The translations under genes were made by a program, and so were the position numbers. Below are positions 35,868 to 45,077 of a stretch of 64,000 nt of DNA, piece by piece. The notes under the pieces are model-generated. The model had not been told where the DNA came from. It saw nothing but the letters and a program-made list of their open reading frames with translations, and searched no databases. Source of the stretch: Neobacillus mesonae (lineage in GTDB: Bacteria > Bacillota > Bacilli > Paenibacillales > Paenibacillaceae); assembly GCA_023715865.1 (NCBI GenBank), contig JAMBOW010000001.1:992001-1056000 (forward strand). The letters are read 5' to 3'. How positions within the stretch are numbered: position 1 is the stretch's first letter; each line of letters opens with the position of its first letter.

Positions 35868-37588
35868 TTCCTCTTCTCTCCTTTCCGGAGGTCCAGCCTA
35901 TAAAATCCAAAACGTACTGCTGATTGCAATAAAATGACAATCAATGCTACGCACACACAGCTGACCACTGTAGCCGCCGTAGCATATCCATACTCTGAAA
36001 ATTCAAATGCATGATCAATTACAAGCGGCATGAGCGAGTAATTAGCTGGTCTTAGCATAGAGGCTAACGCCAGATCAAATACGCTGGTACCAAATGAAGC
36101 TAGCATGGCAATCAGCAAGGATTGCCTTACTAATGGAAACACAATGTCTTTCATTCTCGAAAAAATACCCGCGCCCTGTATTGCTGCAGCATTCAGCATA
36201 GAACCAGACAAATTTCCGAAGGTTCCTAGTTGCACCCTTACTGCATATGGGATTGCACCTGCTATAGCCGCAAGCACAAGTAGGGTAGGCGAGCCATACA
36301 AATGTAATCCGATCGGCTCAAGCCATTTTTGATTCCAAATAAAAATATATCCGATTCCGAGGACAACACCCGGAACAGCGAGTGAAATAATAGAGAACAA
36401 CTGGATAAATGATTTAAGCCGTGTTTGTGTAAAGGTAAGCACGTACGCTGCAACGAATCCGATCAGCATGCTAAATAAAGCAGCAACTCCTGCAATGACA
36501 AGAGAATGAACCATTCCATCTAGATATCCTAAGAGGCGATGATCCCCTGATTGAAATGATAATAGAGCTCGATAATGATCTAAGGTTATATTGTCGAGAC
36601 GGATCCCATCGCCTGATCTTTTCAGCAAAGAAACCATAGCACTTGTACCAAGCGGGATCCCTAGACTCATGAGCAAAAATAATCCTGTGAGCAAATTCAA
36701 AAGCCATGCTCTTCTTGGTTTGGTCCGCTCCATTCTAACTGCCCTTGCATTCAAAAAATCAAATTTCGATTTTTTAAGAGAATACATGAGCAGCCCCATA
36801 GCACATGCCAGAATAATTACCAGATAAAAAGCAAGCACACCTGCCATATCAAACCGGACGGGGGATTGATAAATAGCTGAATATATAGAGTACGTAAGCG
36901 TAGGAAATTTAAATACGGTTGAAAGTGCTGCCGGTAAACCAAAATCTCCTACAGTATCCATAAATACTAGAGTCGCCCCAGCAAGATAGGATGGCAGCGC
37001 GAGCGGCAGCTCTACCGTTCTCCACACGACGAAGGGACTCGCTCCATTCAATCTTGCAGCATATCCGTACTGACGCATGTTCCACTCTGATGAAGCTACA
37101 ATGGCCAGATAAGCAAGTGGAAATTTACTGAGGGACATCACAAAGATTAAACCTGCCGGCTGAAAGATAAAGGAGGTAACCCATGTTCCGCCGGTAAATT
37201 GCTGGAATAGACCATTTGCGCTTGCAAACAGAACCCAGCCTTGAGCTATCATAAAGGAAGGAGCGATGAGTAAGAGCCATACTGCGATATCGAGCCATTT
37301 TCCTGCCGCAAATTCCCATCGGACTCTTATGCTTGCAAGAATTCCACCCATCATTGTACCGATTAACGCTGTACCGATTCCTAGAATAGTCGAATTAATC
37401 AAAGACTGCTTCCATAAAGGACGATGAAAGATTTCCATTAGTAAATTTGCATTACCGACTTGCCAATCACCGAAAAATATTCCTGGTAAAAAGACATTTA
37501 GGAGGACGGCTAGCAGTGGTAAAAAGATAAGCACAAACAGGAGGAGGGTAACCCCGCCTCCATAGCGAGCTTCTGATTTCATATGCAT
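35864..37588 (-). CDS. ABC importer permease, two fused membrane domains
   Basis: 574 residues with about 12 transmembrane segments and two EAA-type coupling loops (MRQYGYAARLNGASPFVVWR near 180, and MLNAAAIQGAGIFSRMKDIV near 465). This fused layout is typical of AfuB/SfuB-type iron or sugar-phosphate permeases. The start is ATG 37588 or 37582, just after AGGTAGGA. It follows the binding protein by 4 bp and overlaps the ATPase gene. No sequence feature fixes the substrate. Confidence 0.87.
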   Translation of the reverse strand: MHMKSEARYGGGVTLLLFVLIFLPLLAVLLNVFLPGIFFGDWQVGNANLLMEIFHRPLWKQSLINSTILGIGTALIGTMMGGILASIRVRWEFAAGKWLDIAVWLLLIAPSFMIAQGWVLFASANGLFQQFTGGTWVTSFIFQPAGLIFVMSLSKFPLAYLAIVASSEWNMRQYGYAARLNGASPFVVWRTVELPLALPSYLAGATLVFMDTVGDFGLPAALSTVFKFPTLTYSIYSAIYQSPVRFDMAGVLAFYLVIILACAMGLLMYSLKKSKFDFLNARAVRMERTKPRRAWLLNLLTGLFLLMSLGIPLGTSAMVSLLKRSGDGIRLDNITLDHYRALLSFQSGDHRLLGYLDGMVHSLVIAGVAALFSMLIGFVAAYVLTFTQTRLKSFIQLFSIISLAVPGVVLGIGYIFIWNQKWLEPIGLHLYGSPTLLVLAAIAGAIPYAVRVQLGTFGNLSGSMLNAAAIQGAGIFSRMKDIVFPLVRQSLLIAMLASFGTSVFDLALASMLRPANYSLMPLVIDHAFEFSEYGYATAATVVSCVCVALIVILLQSAVRFGFYRLDLRKGEKRN

Positions 37589-37592
37589 ATTC

Positions 37593-38714
37593 CTACCTTA
37601 CATTTTGGTCCGCAAACCACGTTTTGATTTCGGTCTCTTGCTCTGAGGCCCAGTCAGCAGAAGGAAGCAAAAAGGTTCCATCTGGCTCACGCTCTGTTCT
37701 AGGGGTTGTCCCTTCAGCAAGCGGTGTAAAGAAGCTATCGGTAGAGTCAAGATCTGCCAGCATTTGCTGTGTCTCCGGTTTAAGCATAAATTCCACAAAA
37801 GACTTGGCTGCGGCAGGATTTTTTGTTTCACTGCTAATAGCAGCAACTCTTAAGCTCCCTGGTGCTCCCTCTTCCGGCCAAATGACTTCCACTGGCTCTC
37901 CAGCAAGCTTTAATCCATATGCATTATGTTCTTGTAATGCAGCTACTTCAATCTCTCCACTGAGCAGCGCATTTCCGACAGGACCATTTTTGGGATAAAC
38001 TCGCAGCCCATCTTCAAATCGTTTCGTATATTTAGCTTTTGCAGCCTCCTCGCCCCATAAATCAAAAAATGCAGATACTAGTGGATAAGCAGGTGCTGCA
38101 ACGGCTGGATCTGCATGACCTACGGGACCTTCATATTCAAAAAAATCTTCCCATGTTTTTGGAGCTTTGTCAGATGATACGAGATTTGTATTGTATGCGA
38201 TAACTCCAGCTGCATGAATTCCAATTGGAAAGTAAGATAGATCCTCCGGCAAATAAGACTTCCCTTCTTCTGATAGGCTCGCTAAATTCTCAGGCTGCCA
38301 TCCTGTCATCAGAAAATCGCGATCGGCCAAACTACGAACGGAACCGTGCCCATCCATCATGAGAACATCCCACTGAGGATTTCCTTGCTCTGCCTCAATC
38401 TTCGCTAACGCTTCTCCTCCCCCATAATGAACAGCTTCCATTTTATATCCTGTTTCTTCCGTAAATTTCTCGGCGACGGTCTCCACAAAATCATTGCCGT
38501 ACAAATAAATCGTTTCACCTGTGTCTTCAGACAGATTTCCGGTTGCTGTAGATTCAGTGTTGTTCGCTGCCTGCGTACTGCTGTTTGCTGCAGACCCTTC
38601 TCCGGCTGAGGCACCGTTGTTGTTTTGAGCCCCCCCTGATGATCCGCAAGCCGAAAGAAGCAGAATTACGGCACTCAGCATGATACTGAGATTTTTTTTA
38701 CCTTGTTTCTTCAA
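37593..38714 (-). CDS. ABC importer extracellular substrate-binding lipoprotein
   Basis: The product has 373 residues. Its signal peptide has lipobox LLLSACGSS, so it is anchored at Cys ~22, followed by a Ser/Asn/Ala-rich linker to ~60. The mature domain is a type 2 periplasmic-binding fold: EDTGETIYLYGNDFVETVAE, PQWDVLMMDGHGSVR, GPVGHADPAVAAPAYP, LKPETQQMLADLDS. It resembles AfuA/FutA/PhnS-like proteins that bind oxyanions or phosphorylated sugars. No Tyr-Tyr pair typical of many Fe(III)-binding members was noticed. It is first in the importer operon and divergent from a LysR gene. Confidence 0.85.
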   Translation of the reverse strand: MKKQGKKNLSIMLSAVILLLSACGSSGGAQNNNGASAGEGSAANSSTQAANNTESTATGNLSEDTGETIYLYGNDFVETVAEKFTEETGYKMEAVHYGGGEALAKIEAEQGNPQWDVLMMDGHGSVRSLADRDFLMTGWQPENLASLSEEGKSYLPEDLSYFPIGIHAAGVIAYNTNLVSSDKAPKTWEDFFEYEGPVGHADPAVAAPAYPLVSAFFDLWGEEAAKAKYTKRFEDGLRVYPKNGPVGNALLSGEIEVAALQEHNAYGLKLAGEPVEVIWPEEGAPGSLRVAAISSETKNPAAAKSFVEFMLKPETQQMLADLDSTDSFFTPLAEGTTPRTEREPDGTFLLPSADWASEQETEIKTWFADQNVR

Positions 38715-38872
38715 TGTTTCTCACTCCAGTTCATTTTTAATAATCTATCTAACTCTAGGTTAAACCTCTTCAATAAGTTAAAAATTATCGCTGAGTTAAC
38801 AATTAGTTAAATAAAATCTATGAAATGAAAGGTAAGATAGATAGTATGAATGAAGCTAATGGAGGGATCAAA

Positions 38873-39766
38873 GTGAATTTGCAGCAGTTAAAAATATTCG
38901 TGCTTACTGTCGAACTCAAAAAATTGTACCTGGTTGCTCAAAAAATGAACATTACGCAGCCAACGGTAACTTTCCATTTAAATAAGCTGCAGGATGAGCT
39001 CGGCTTAGCTTTATTTCATACGAAATCATACCATGTCATCAAACTCACTGAAGCAGGAAAAGCATTCTATCATTATGCTTCTAAAATTCATGCACTTTCG
39101 GTCGAGGCAGAATCAGCCATGGATATTTTCAGAGAAAACTCTTCCGGGAAAATATCCATAGGCAGCACACATACTCCCGCAACTTACCTTCTACCGCCAT
39201 TACTTAGCGAGCTTCAGTTAAATAACCCTGGGATTTCGATCGCTTTAGATGTACGTCCCGCTTCTTTCATTTTGGACAAAATTAAAAACTATGAGTTGGA
39301 CCTTGGTATCATATCCAACACATCATTAGACGATGACGATCTGATTATCCAGCCGCTCCTAAAGGATGATCTAGTACTGATCTTCCCTCCTAGTCATCCA
39401 TTTGCTTTACATCCTTTTATACAACCAGCGGATCTCGCACAGGAGGCTTTAATATGCCATGAACCCGGGTCAATGAGCCGAGATTTAATTGACGAATGGG
39501 CAGATTTACATCGGGTTAAACTCAACATCTCCATGGAAGTCTCCGGCACGGAGGCACTCAAATCTCTTGTAGAATATGGACTGGGATATGGAATGATCTC
39601 AGAATCTTCCATTAAGGCTGAGCTGATTACAGGAAAACTTATGTCTAAACCCATTCCTTCATGGTCTGCGAATCGGCAAATATACGCAGTAAGGCATCGC
39701 AATAAGCTAGTGACTCCTGCTCTACGATTGTTTTGGAGGATGATCAATGATCATTTACAACAATAA
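38873..39766 (+). CDS. LysR-family transcriptional regulator
   Basis: 297 residues: N-terminal winged helix (LQQLKIFVLTVELKKLYLVA, QKMNITQPTVTFHLNKLQDE) and a C-terminal co-inducer domain (ISIGSTHTPATYLLPPLLSE, LDLGIISNTSLDDDDLI, LVEYGLGYGMISESSI). GTG 38873 is 6 nt after GGAGGG; a start at 38825 lacks a ribosome site. Divergent from the ABC importer with about 160 bp between, it probably activates that operon. The co-inducer is presumably the imported compound or a product. Confidence 0.87.
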   Translation: MNLQQLKIFVLTVELKKLYLVAQKMNITQPTVTFHLNKLQDELGLALFHTKSYHVIKLTEAGKAFYHYASKIHALSVEAESAMDIFRENSSGKISIGSTHTPATYLLPPLLSELQLNNPGISIALDVRPASFILDKIKNYELDLGIISNTSLDDDDLIIQPLLKDDLVLIFPPSHPFALHPFIQPADLAQEALICHEPGSMSRDLIDEWADLHRVKLNISMEVSGTEALKSLVEYGLGYGMISESSIKAELITGKLMSKPIPSWSANRQIYAVRHRNKLVTPALRLFWRMINDHLQQ

Positions 39767-39801
39767 AAAAAAAGCAGCTGATCATATTGATCAGCTGCTT
39801 C
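39766..39801 (-). terminator. Terminator of the TetR gene (bidirectional)
   Basis: Perfect stem AAGCAGCTGATCA / TGATCAGCTGCTT with a 3-nt loop at 39772-39800. On the minus strand it is followed by a T-run of nine. Confidence 0.88.
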
Positions 39802-39851
39802 CTATTCCAATTCATATAAGGGCTTTTCATTGCTAATGAACAAAATATTAA

Positions 39852-40421
39852 TTAATAATGTTTTAATTTAGCTATCTCCAACATTTGTTCTGTCATGTAT
39901 TGTGCTGAATACATATAATCCGATTTAATCCAATACGAAATTAAACCCAGTACCGAATAGACACTTTGATTAATAACTATTTCTCGGTTGATATACTTAG
40001 GTACTTCAGGAAACAGAAAATCAAACTCTTGATTATATAGATCTCGAATTGCCTCCGTTAATTTCTCTTGAAAGCCCATATTTTCTCTCTTATAAAACAA
40101 GCTAAAAGCATCGGAATTTTCACTAACAAAATGAAATATTTTAACTGCCGGATAAGATAAAGAGCGAATATCATATTGTTCTCTCTTACCATCATACGGT
40201 TCTTTAAAAGCTAAGATAAACCCATCTATTGTATCCTTGATAATTTCGTCTAGCAGGTCTTCCTTATATTGATAATGAGCATAATACGTACCCCGGGTAT
40301 AACCAGCGTTCGATACAATTTCCTTTATAGTTATTTCTCTAAGCTCTTTCTCATTAAGCAAAGATACTAGTGAGTTTTTCAGTGCTTTTTTTGTCCGGAT
40401 AACACCATTATTTTCTTTCAA
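39852..40421 (-). CDS. TetR-family transcriptional regulator
   Basis: 189 residues: N-terminal DNA-binding domain (RTKKALKNSLVSLLNEKELR, then ITIKEIVSNAGYTRGTYYAHY) and a C-terminal all-helical ligand domain without a recognised signature. It is divergent from an SDR gene across ~180 bp that contain a 27-bp dyad (TTGAACAT..ATGTCCAA). It probably represses the SDR and itself. The inducer is unknown. Confidence 0.85.
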   Translation of the reverse strand: MKENNGVIRTKKALKNSLVSLLNEKELREITIKEIVSNAGYTRGTYYAHYQYKEDLLDEIIKDTIDGFILAFKEPYDGKREQYDIRSLSYPAVKIFHFVSENSDAFSLFYKRENMGFQEKLTEAIRDLYNQEFDFLFPEVPKYINREIVINQSVYSVLGLISYWIKSDYMYSAQYMTEQMLEIAKLKHY

Positions 40422-40459
40422 AAATATTTCTCCTTATTATGTACGATTTACTTATTATT

Positions 40460-40486
40460 TTGAACATATTTCAGACAGATGTCCAA
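40460..40486. promoter_or_regulatory. TetR-type operator between the TetR and SDR genes
   Basis: TTGAACAT and ATGTCCAA are inverted arms (7 of 8 pairs) around an 11-nt centre, 38 bp upstream of the TetR start. Confidence 0.5.
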
Positions 40487-40602
40487 CTTTATACAAATGC
40501 TTGTGAGTTGTCAATTGAAGTAAGCGCTATCTCAGCAGTAGAATGAGTTGTGTCTAAAGCTTGAACATCAAATATATCAAAGGAATAAGGAGTGTGCTGA
40601 GT

Positions 40603-41364
40603 TTGAAACTTCAAGGAAAAGTAGCGATCGTTACGGGTGCAGGATCTGGCATGGGGAAGGCTATTGCAATGTTGTATGCACAAGAAGGCGCTAAAATAAT
40701 TGTCGCTGACATTAATAGAGACAGTGTGGATGCTGTGGTATCGGAAATTAAAGCAAATGGCGGAGAAGCAATAGGCGAAGTGGTTAATGTTGCAAAGAAA
40801 GAAGATATCGAAAAAATGATCCATGCGGCGACTTCGACTTATGGATCTTTGGACATTCTAGTCAATAATGCAGGAGTCATGGATAACTTCACACCTGTCG
40901 GGGATGTTTCCGATGAACTATGGGATCGGCTTCTTGATATAAATCTGAAAGGTCCATTTATGGCATGTCGCGCTGCCGTCAACATTATGAAGGAACAACA
41001 AAATGGTGGTGTGATCGTTAATAACGCATCAGTCGGAGGGTTGTTTGGGACAAGAGGCGGTGCGGCCTATATCGCCTCAAAACATGGTCTTGTTGGATTA
41101 ACCAAAAATATTGCATCCACTTATGGCCGAGAAGGCGGAAATATTCGAGCTAATTGCATAGCACCAGGCGGGGTTAAAACAAATATTCAATCCACCATCA
41201 CAGCTCCGCACCCTTTAGGTTCTGCTGCCCTTTCGGATGCAGGTTCCGGCAAACTGGCTGATCCTATGGAAATTGCACGTGTCGCTCTATTCCTAGGTTC
41301 TGATGACTCCAGCTTTGTTAATGGTGACATCATTAAAGCTGATGGCGGATGGACAGCCCGTTAA
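40603..41364 (+). CDS. Short-chain dehydrogenase/reductase
   Basis: Classical SDR of 253 residues: VAIVTGAGSGMGKAIAMLYA, Asp in VADINRDSVD favouring NAD, NNAG in LVNNAGVMDNF, catalytic AYIASKHGLVGLTKNIAST and IAPGGVKTNI. TTG 40603 lies 9 nt after AAGGAG; starts upstream at 40561 and 40594 have poor spacing. It is divergent from TetR and closed by a terminator, so it forms a one-gene unit. Substrate unknown. Confidence 0.87.
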   Translation: MKLQGKVAIVTGAGSGMGKAIAMLYAQEGAKIIVADINRDSVDAVVSEIKANGGEAIGEVVNVAKKEDIEKMIHAATSTYGSLDILVNNAGVMDNFTPVGDVSDELWDRLLDINLKGPFMACRAAVNIMKEQQNGGVIVNNASVGGLFGTRGGAAYIASKHGLVGLTKNIASTYGREGGNIRANCIAPGGVKTNIQSTITAPHPLGSAALSDAGSGKLADPMEIARVALFLGSDDSSFVNGDIIKADGGWTAR

Positions 41365-41395
41365 AATGAATATTGTCGATTGAAAATTAAACTTT

Positions 41396-41428
41396 AAGAC
41401 ACCACCCGTTTTGAGTGGTGTCTTTTTA
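41396..41428 (+). terminator. Terminator after the SDR gene
   Basis: AAGACACCAC / GTGGTGTCTT stem with a 9-nt loop and TTTTTAG. The following gap, 41429-41680, holds nothing recognisable. Confidence 0.88.
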
Positions 41429-41680
41429 GATTATTATTGAAGAAACCTGCTAGTTAGCTAAACTGTCGTATTCATCGTCTAAACATCTTACTTTCACCTT
41501 CCGCAGAGGTTATAAAAATACCGAATGTTTAAAGATCCATTGAACCCCTTTAATCCTCCTCGGTAATCCCCTAGCCACATATAAATATATATGTTTGCTT
41601 ATATCGAATAATTGGGCGTCATTTTTTCTTCTAAACTACGGAGTTATGATTCTATTAATTCACTATTCTTAGTGAAAATT

Positions 41681-41722
41681 AAACGTACAGCAGCTGATCA
41701 TCAGGTCAGCTGCTGTACGTTT
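41681..41722 (-). terminator. Terminator of the AraC gene
   Basis: 17-bp perfect stem AAACGTACAGCAGCTGA / TCAGCTGCTGTACGTTT with an 8-nt loop, 50 bp past the AraC stop. It shares CAGCTGATCA with the hairpin at 39772. Confidence 0.75.
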
Positions 41723-41769
41723 ATAAATATAGAGATGCACATCGTTTTAATCATGAATTTCGTTATATG

Positions 41770-42606
41770 TTATTTGACAAGATGCCGCCTATAGGTCAGG
41801 GGGGTTACCCCCATAATCTCACTGAAAATTTTACTGAAATACGACGGATTAGCAATTCCTACGCGGTAGCCAATTTCTGATAAAGGCAGCGTGGACTTGC
41901 GCAGCAATGAGCAGGCATGACGGATCCTTGTCGCCCGGGTATAAGCAACAATGGTCGTACCGGTCGATTCCTTGAAGAGATGAGCAACATGGTATGGCGA
42001 CAGATGAAGCTCACTCGCCAGAACCTCCAATCGGAAGGACTCCATATAATGTTTCTCAATCCACTTGATGACATCTTCTACGTGATGATTATGTTTTTTT
42101 AGAAAAGCCGATTCACCGTCAGGACTTTGCTTGAGCTGATGCATTAGACTGAGCAGAAAGATGCCCATATTCTCCTCGAAATTAACCTCACTCGTGGTGC
42201 GTATCGCTGAGCTGAATTGTTTAAACAGAACCGCAACCGGCTCAGTCTCCGCCATAGCATTCACAGGGTGAACATTTGCCTGCTGCAGCGTTAACCGCTG
42301 ATAAAAATCCTTTAGGCTCGGAAAATCATTTAAATAACCATGCAGCACAGCCGGCTCAAATTGAAGCACACTCCGTATAAAAGGCTCCTCCTCTGTCACC
42401 TGGATCTGAACCCGGTGCATCTGAAATGGCGGGAATACCAGCAGCGTGCTCGGCTCGATCGAATACGATTTTCCGTCAATAATGAGCAGCCCCCTGCCCT
42501 CATGCACATAAGTAAGCTCCATTTGTGAATGGGCATGAAAGACCTCGCGAAAATATTTCGTTGACATTCTGCGATACTCGTACTGAAACCACTTTGTCTG
42601 TATCAT
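41770..42606 (-). CDS. AraC-family transcriptional regulator
   Basis: The 278-residue regulator has an N-terminal cupin with sugar-sensor pattern (EVFHAHSQMELTYVHEGRGL, LLVFPPFQMHRVQI) and a C-terminal double HTH (LEVLASELHLSPYHVAHLFK, LPLSEIGYRVGIANPSYFSK). It is divergent from two Gfo/Idh/MocA genes with about 120 bp between. That arrangement suggests it activates them in response to a carbohydrate. The ligand is not identified. Confidence 0.88.
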   Translation of the reverse strand: MIQTKWFQYEYRRMSTKYFREVFHAHSQMELTYVHEGRGLLIIDGKSYSIEPSTLLVFPPFQMHRVQIQVTEEEPFIRSVLQFEPAVLHGYLNDFPSLKDFYQRLTLQQANVHPVNAMAETEPVAVLFKQFSSAIRTTSEVNFEENMGIFLLSLMHQLKQSPDGESAFLKKHNHHVEDVIKWIEKHYMESFRLEVLASELHLSPYHVAHLFKESTGTTIVAYTRATRIRHACSLLRKSTLPLSEIGYRVGIANPSYFSKIFSEIMGVTPLTYRRHLVK

Positions 42607-42729
42607 TCATTCTCCCCGCCATTTCATGATAACCACAAGATATGAACATTTTAGCGCAAAATCGAACGATAAAAAATGACTTTTTCCATATATTCTAGTA
42701 ACAAATCTACTAAAGGAGATGTGACGCGC

Positions 42730-43803
42730 TTGAATAAAGCAGATGGAATGAATTACGCGCCGCAAGGCAAACCCAATCCGGTTGTGGCTCCAGGAGAATT
42801 TCAATTCGCAGCCATCGGACTGGACCACGGGCATGTCTATGGCATGTGCAATGGTCTTATCGAGGCAGGCGGAGAGCTAGTCTATGTGTACGATCCCGAT
42901 CCCGAGAAGGTTGCCCGCTTCCTTCAGAATTATCCTCAAGTAAAAGCAGCTCATTCTGAGGAGGAGATTTTCCAGGATCCTCGTATCCAGCTGGTCGCTT
43001 CAGCGAACATCACCTCTGAACGTTGTGCACTGGGTATTCGTGTAATGAGTGCAGGTAAAGATTATTTTGTAGATAAAGCACCGCTGACGACTATGGAACA
43101 GCTCGAAGACGCCAAGCGGGTTGCCAAAGAGACCGGATGCAAATACATGGTTTATTACGGAGAAAGACTCCACAATGAAGGTGCAATATTCGCTGGTCAA
43201 TTGATCGAGCAAGGGGCGATCGGACGGGTCGTTCAAGTCATGGGCTGGGGCCCTCACCGGCTCAATGCAAAATCCAGACCGGAATGGTTCTTTGAACGGG
43301 AGAAATACGGAGGTATCCTCTGTGATATTGGAAGTCATCAATTTGATCAGTTTCTGGCCTACACAGGGGCCAAGGATGCACCGGTTGTACAGTCCCGTAT
43401 CGCCAACTACCACAATAAACAGTATCCGGAGCTGGAGGATTTCGGGGATGTTATGCTGACAGGCGATAATGGAGCGGCTGCTTATTTCCGAGTAGACTGG
43501 CTGACACCAGACGGACTGAGCACTTGGGGAGACGGACGTACTCTTATTCTTGGAACGGATGGATATATCGAAGTCCGTAAATATGTCGATCTTGCCCTCA
43601 ATTCAGAGGGGGATCAGGTGTATATGGCCAATCATGAAGGAGAGCATCATTTCTCCGTAAGAGGTCAGGTTGGATTTCCGTTCTTCGGACAGTTGATCCT
43701 TGATTGTATCCACCGCACGGAGAATGCGATGACACAGGAGCATGCCTTCAAAGTTGCCGAGCTGAGCGTATTAGCCCAAAATCTTGCGGTCCGCATGGAA
43801 TAG
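42730..43803 (+). CDS. Gfo/Idh/MocA-family oxidoreductase 1
   Basis: About 357 residues. Rossmann domain with an unusual first loop (AAIGLDHGHVYGMCNGLIEA), in which the usual GxGxxG is GLDHGH. Then VYDPDPEKVARFL and VDKAPLTTMEQLEDA, where DKAP stands for the common EKP. The C-terminal domain includes CDIGSHQFDQFLAYTGAKDA. TTG 42730 is 11 nt after AAAGGAG; ATG 42748 is an alternative. The second oxidoreductase starts 14 nt after its stop. Both probably oxidise or epimerise a sugar or inositol derivative with NAD(P). Confidence 0.82.
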   Translation: MNKADGMNYAPQGKPNPVVAPGEFQFAAIGLDHGHVYGMCNGLIEAGGELVYVYDPDPEKVARFLQNYPQVKAAHSEEEIFQDPRIQLVASANITSERCALGIRVMSAGKDYFVDKAPLTTMEQLEDAKRVAKETGCKYMVYYGERLHNEGAIFAGQLIEQGAIGRVVQVMGWGPHRLNAKSRPEWFFEREKYGGILCDIGSHQFDQFLAYTGAKDAPVVQSRIANYHNKQYPELEDFGDVMLTGDNGAAAYFRVDWLTPDGLSTWGDGRTLILGTDGYIEVRKYVDLALNSEGDQVYMANHEGEHHFSVRGQVGFPFFGQLILDCIHRTENAMTQEHAFKVAELSVLAQNLAVRME

Positions 43804-43817
43804 GAGATGATGTTACA

Positions 43818-44978
43818 ATGCTGAAAATAGCCATTATTGGAGCTGGAGCGATCAGCAGAGCTCATATCGAATCTTACTTAGAGTTTCCGGAGAGATGCAC
43901 GATCGTTGCGATTTCGGATATTTATAAGGACAAGGCGGAGAACCGTATTGATCAATACCAGCTTACTGAGGCAAAAGCTTACAGCGATTACAAGGAACTG
44001 CTTGATCTCGATATTGACCTAGTCTCGGTTTGCACTCCACCCTACACTCATGCAGAGGTTACCGTCAATTTCCTTAGGGCTGGAAAGCATGTTCTGGTTG
44101 AAAAGCCAATGGCCTCTTCTTTGGAGGAATGTGATGCAATGATTCAAGCAGCAGAGGAAAGCGGCAAGCTTCTATCAGTAGTCGCTCAGAACCGCTTCCG
44201 CACACCAATGATGAAGCTGAAATCTGTGCTCGACAGCGGGCTGATTGGCCCTGTCGTTCACTCACAAGTTGATTCCTTCTGGTGGCGCGGTCATTGTTAC
44301 TACGATTTGTGGTGGCGTGGAACATGGGAAATGGAAGGCGGCGGCTGCACGCTGAATCATGCCGTCCACCATATCGACGCGCTGCTATGGATGATGGGCC
44401 GTCCAACCGAGCTGCAGGCCTTCATGAGCAATACTGCTCATGATAATGCGGAGGTTGAGGATTTGTCGATTGCAATTCTAAAGTTTGCCGGCGGCAGCCT
44501 TGGCCAGATTACAAGCTCTGTTGTCCATCACGGTGAGAAGCAGCAGATTATTTTCCAGGGAAAAGACGCACGGATTTCCGCACCATGGGAGCTTGTCGCT
44601 TCCAGTTCTATGGACAACGGGTTTCCAGCTCCAAATCCATCGCTTTCTGCAGAGATCCAAGCTTTTTACGACAATCTGCCTGAGGTCGCCTATGAAGGAC
44701 ATGCTGGTCAGATTGACAATGTGTTATCCGCTATTGAAAACGGATCTCCCCTGCTCATCGACGGAGAAAGCGGTCGGGCAACGCTAGAGCTGATCCTCGG
44801 AATCTACAAATCCGCCAGCACGGAAAATAAAGTGCAATTTCCGCTTGAGGCTGATGATCCGTTCTATACACGTAAAGGCATTAAGGACAATGTACCTCAT
44901 TTCTACGAGAAAAGTGCTTCAGTCGAGAACTTTAATGACCAGACTATTACCACAGGCAGCAGCCTGAAGGAATCTTAA
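43818..44978 (+). CDS. Gfo/Idh/MocA-family oxidoreductase 2
   Basis: 386 residues: canonical AIIGAGAISRAHIESYLEF, Asp in AISDIYKDKAENR, CTPPYTHAEVTVNFLRAGKH and the EKPMASSLEECD motif with catalytic Lys. The C-terminal domain is WRGTWEMEGGGCTLNHAVHH. ATG 43818 follows AGGAG by 11 nt. Second gene of a probable two-gene operon controlled by the divergent AraC, closed by a terminator at 44991. Substrate not identified. Confidence 0.87.
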   Translation: MLKIAIIGAGAISRAHIESYLEFPERCTIVAISDIYKDKAENRIDQYQLTEAKAYSDYKELLDLDIDLVSVCTPPYTHAEVTVNFLRAGKHVLVEKPMASSLEECDAMIQAAEESGKLLSVVAQNRFRTPMMKLKSVLDSGLIGPVVHSQVDSFWWRGHCYYDLWWRGTWEMEGGGCTLNHAVHHIDALLWMMGRPTELQAFMSNTAHDNAEVEDLSIAILKFAGGSLGQITSSVVHHGEKQQIIFQGKDARISAPWELVASSSMDNGFPAPNPSLSAEIQAFYDNLPEVAYEGHAGQIDNVLSAIENGSPLLIDGESGRATLELILGIYKSASTENKVQFPLEADDPFYTRKGIKDNVPHFYEKSASVENFNDQTITTGSSLKES

Positions 44979-44989
44979 GCAGACAAAAA

Positions 44990-45035
44990 CAGAGCCGTTC
45001 AGTCTTATGGGGACTTAACGGCTCTTCTTCTTAAT
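44990..45035 (+). terminator. Terminator of the oxidoreductase pair
   Basis: GAGCCGTT..AGTC, loop, GACT..AACGGCTC then TTCTTCTTAATTTT. Confidence 0.85.
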
Positions 45036-45077
45036 TTTACTAGGTGAGATTCTTTAATTAGAATAAACTCGCGCAAT

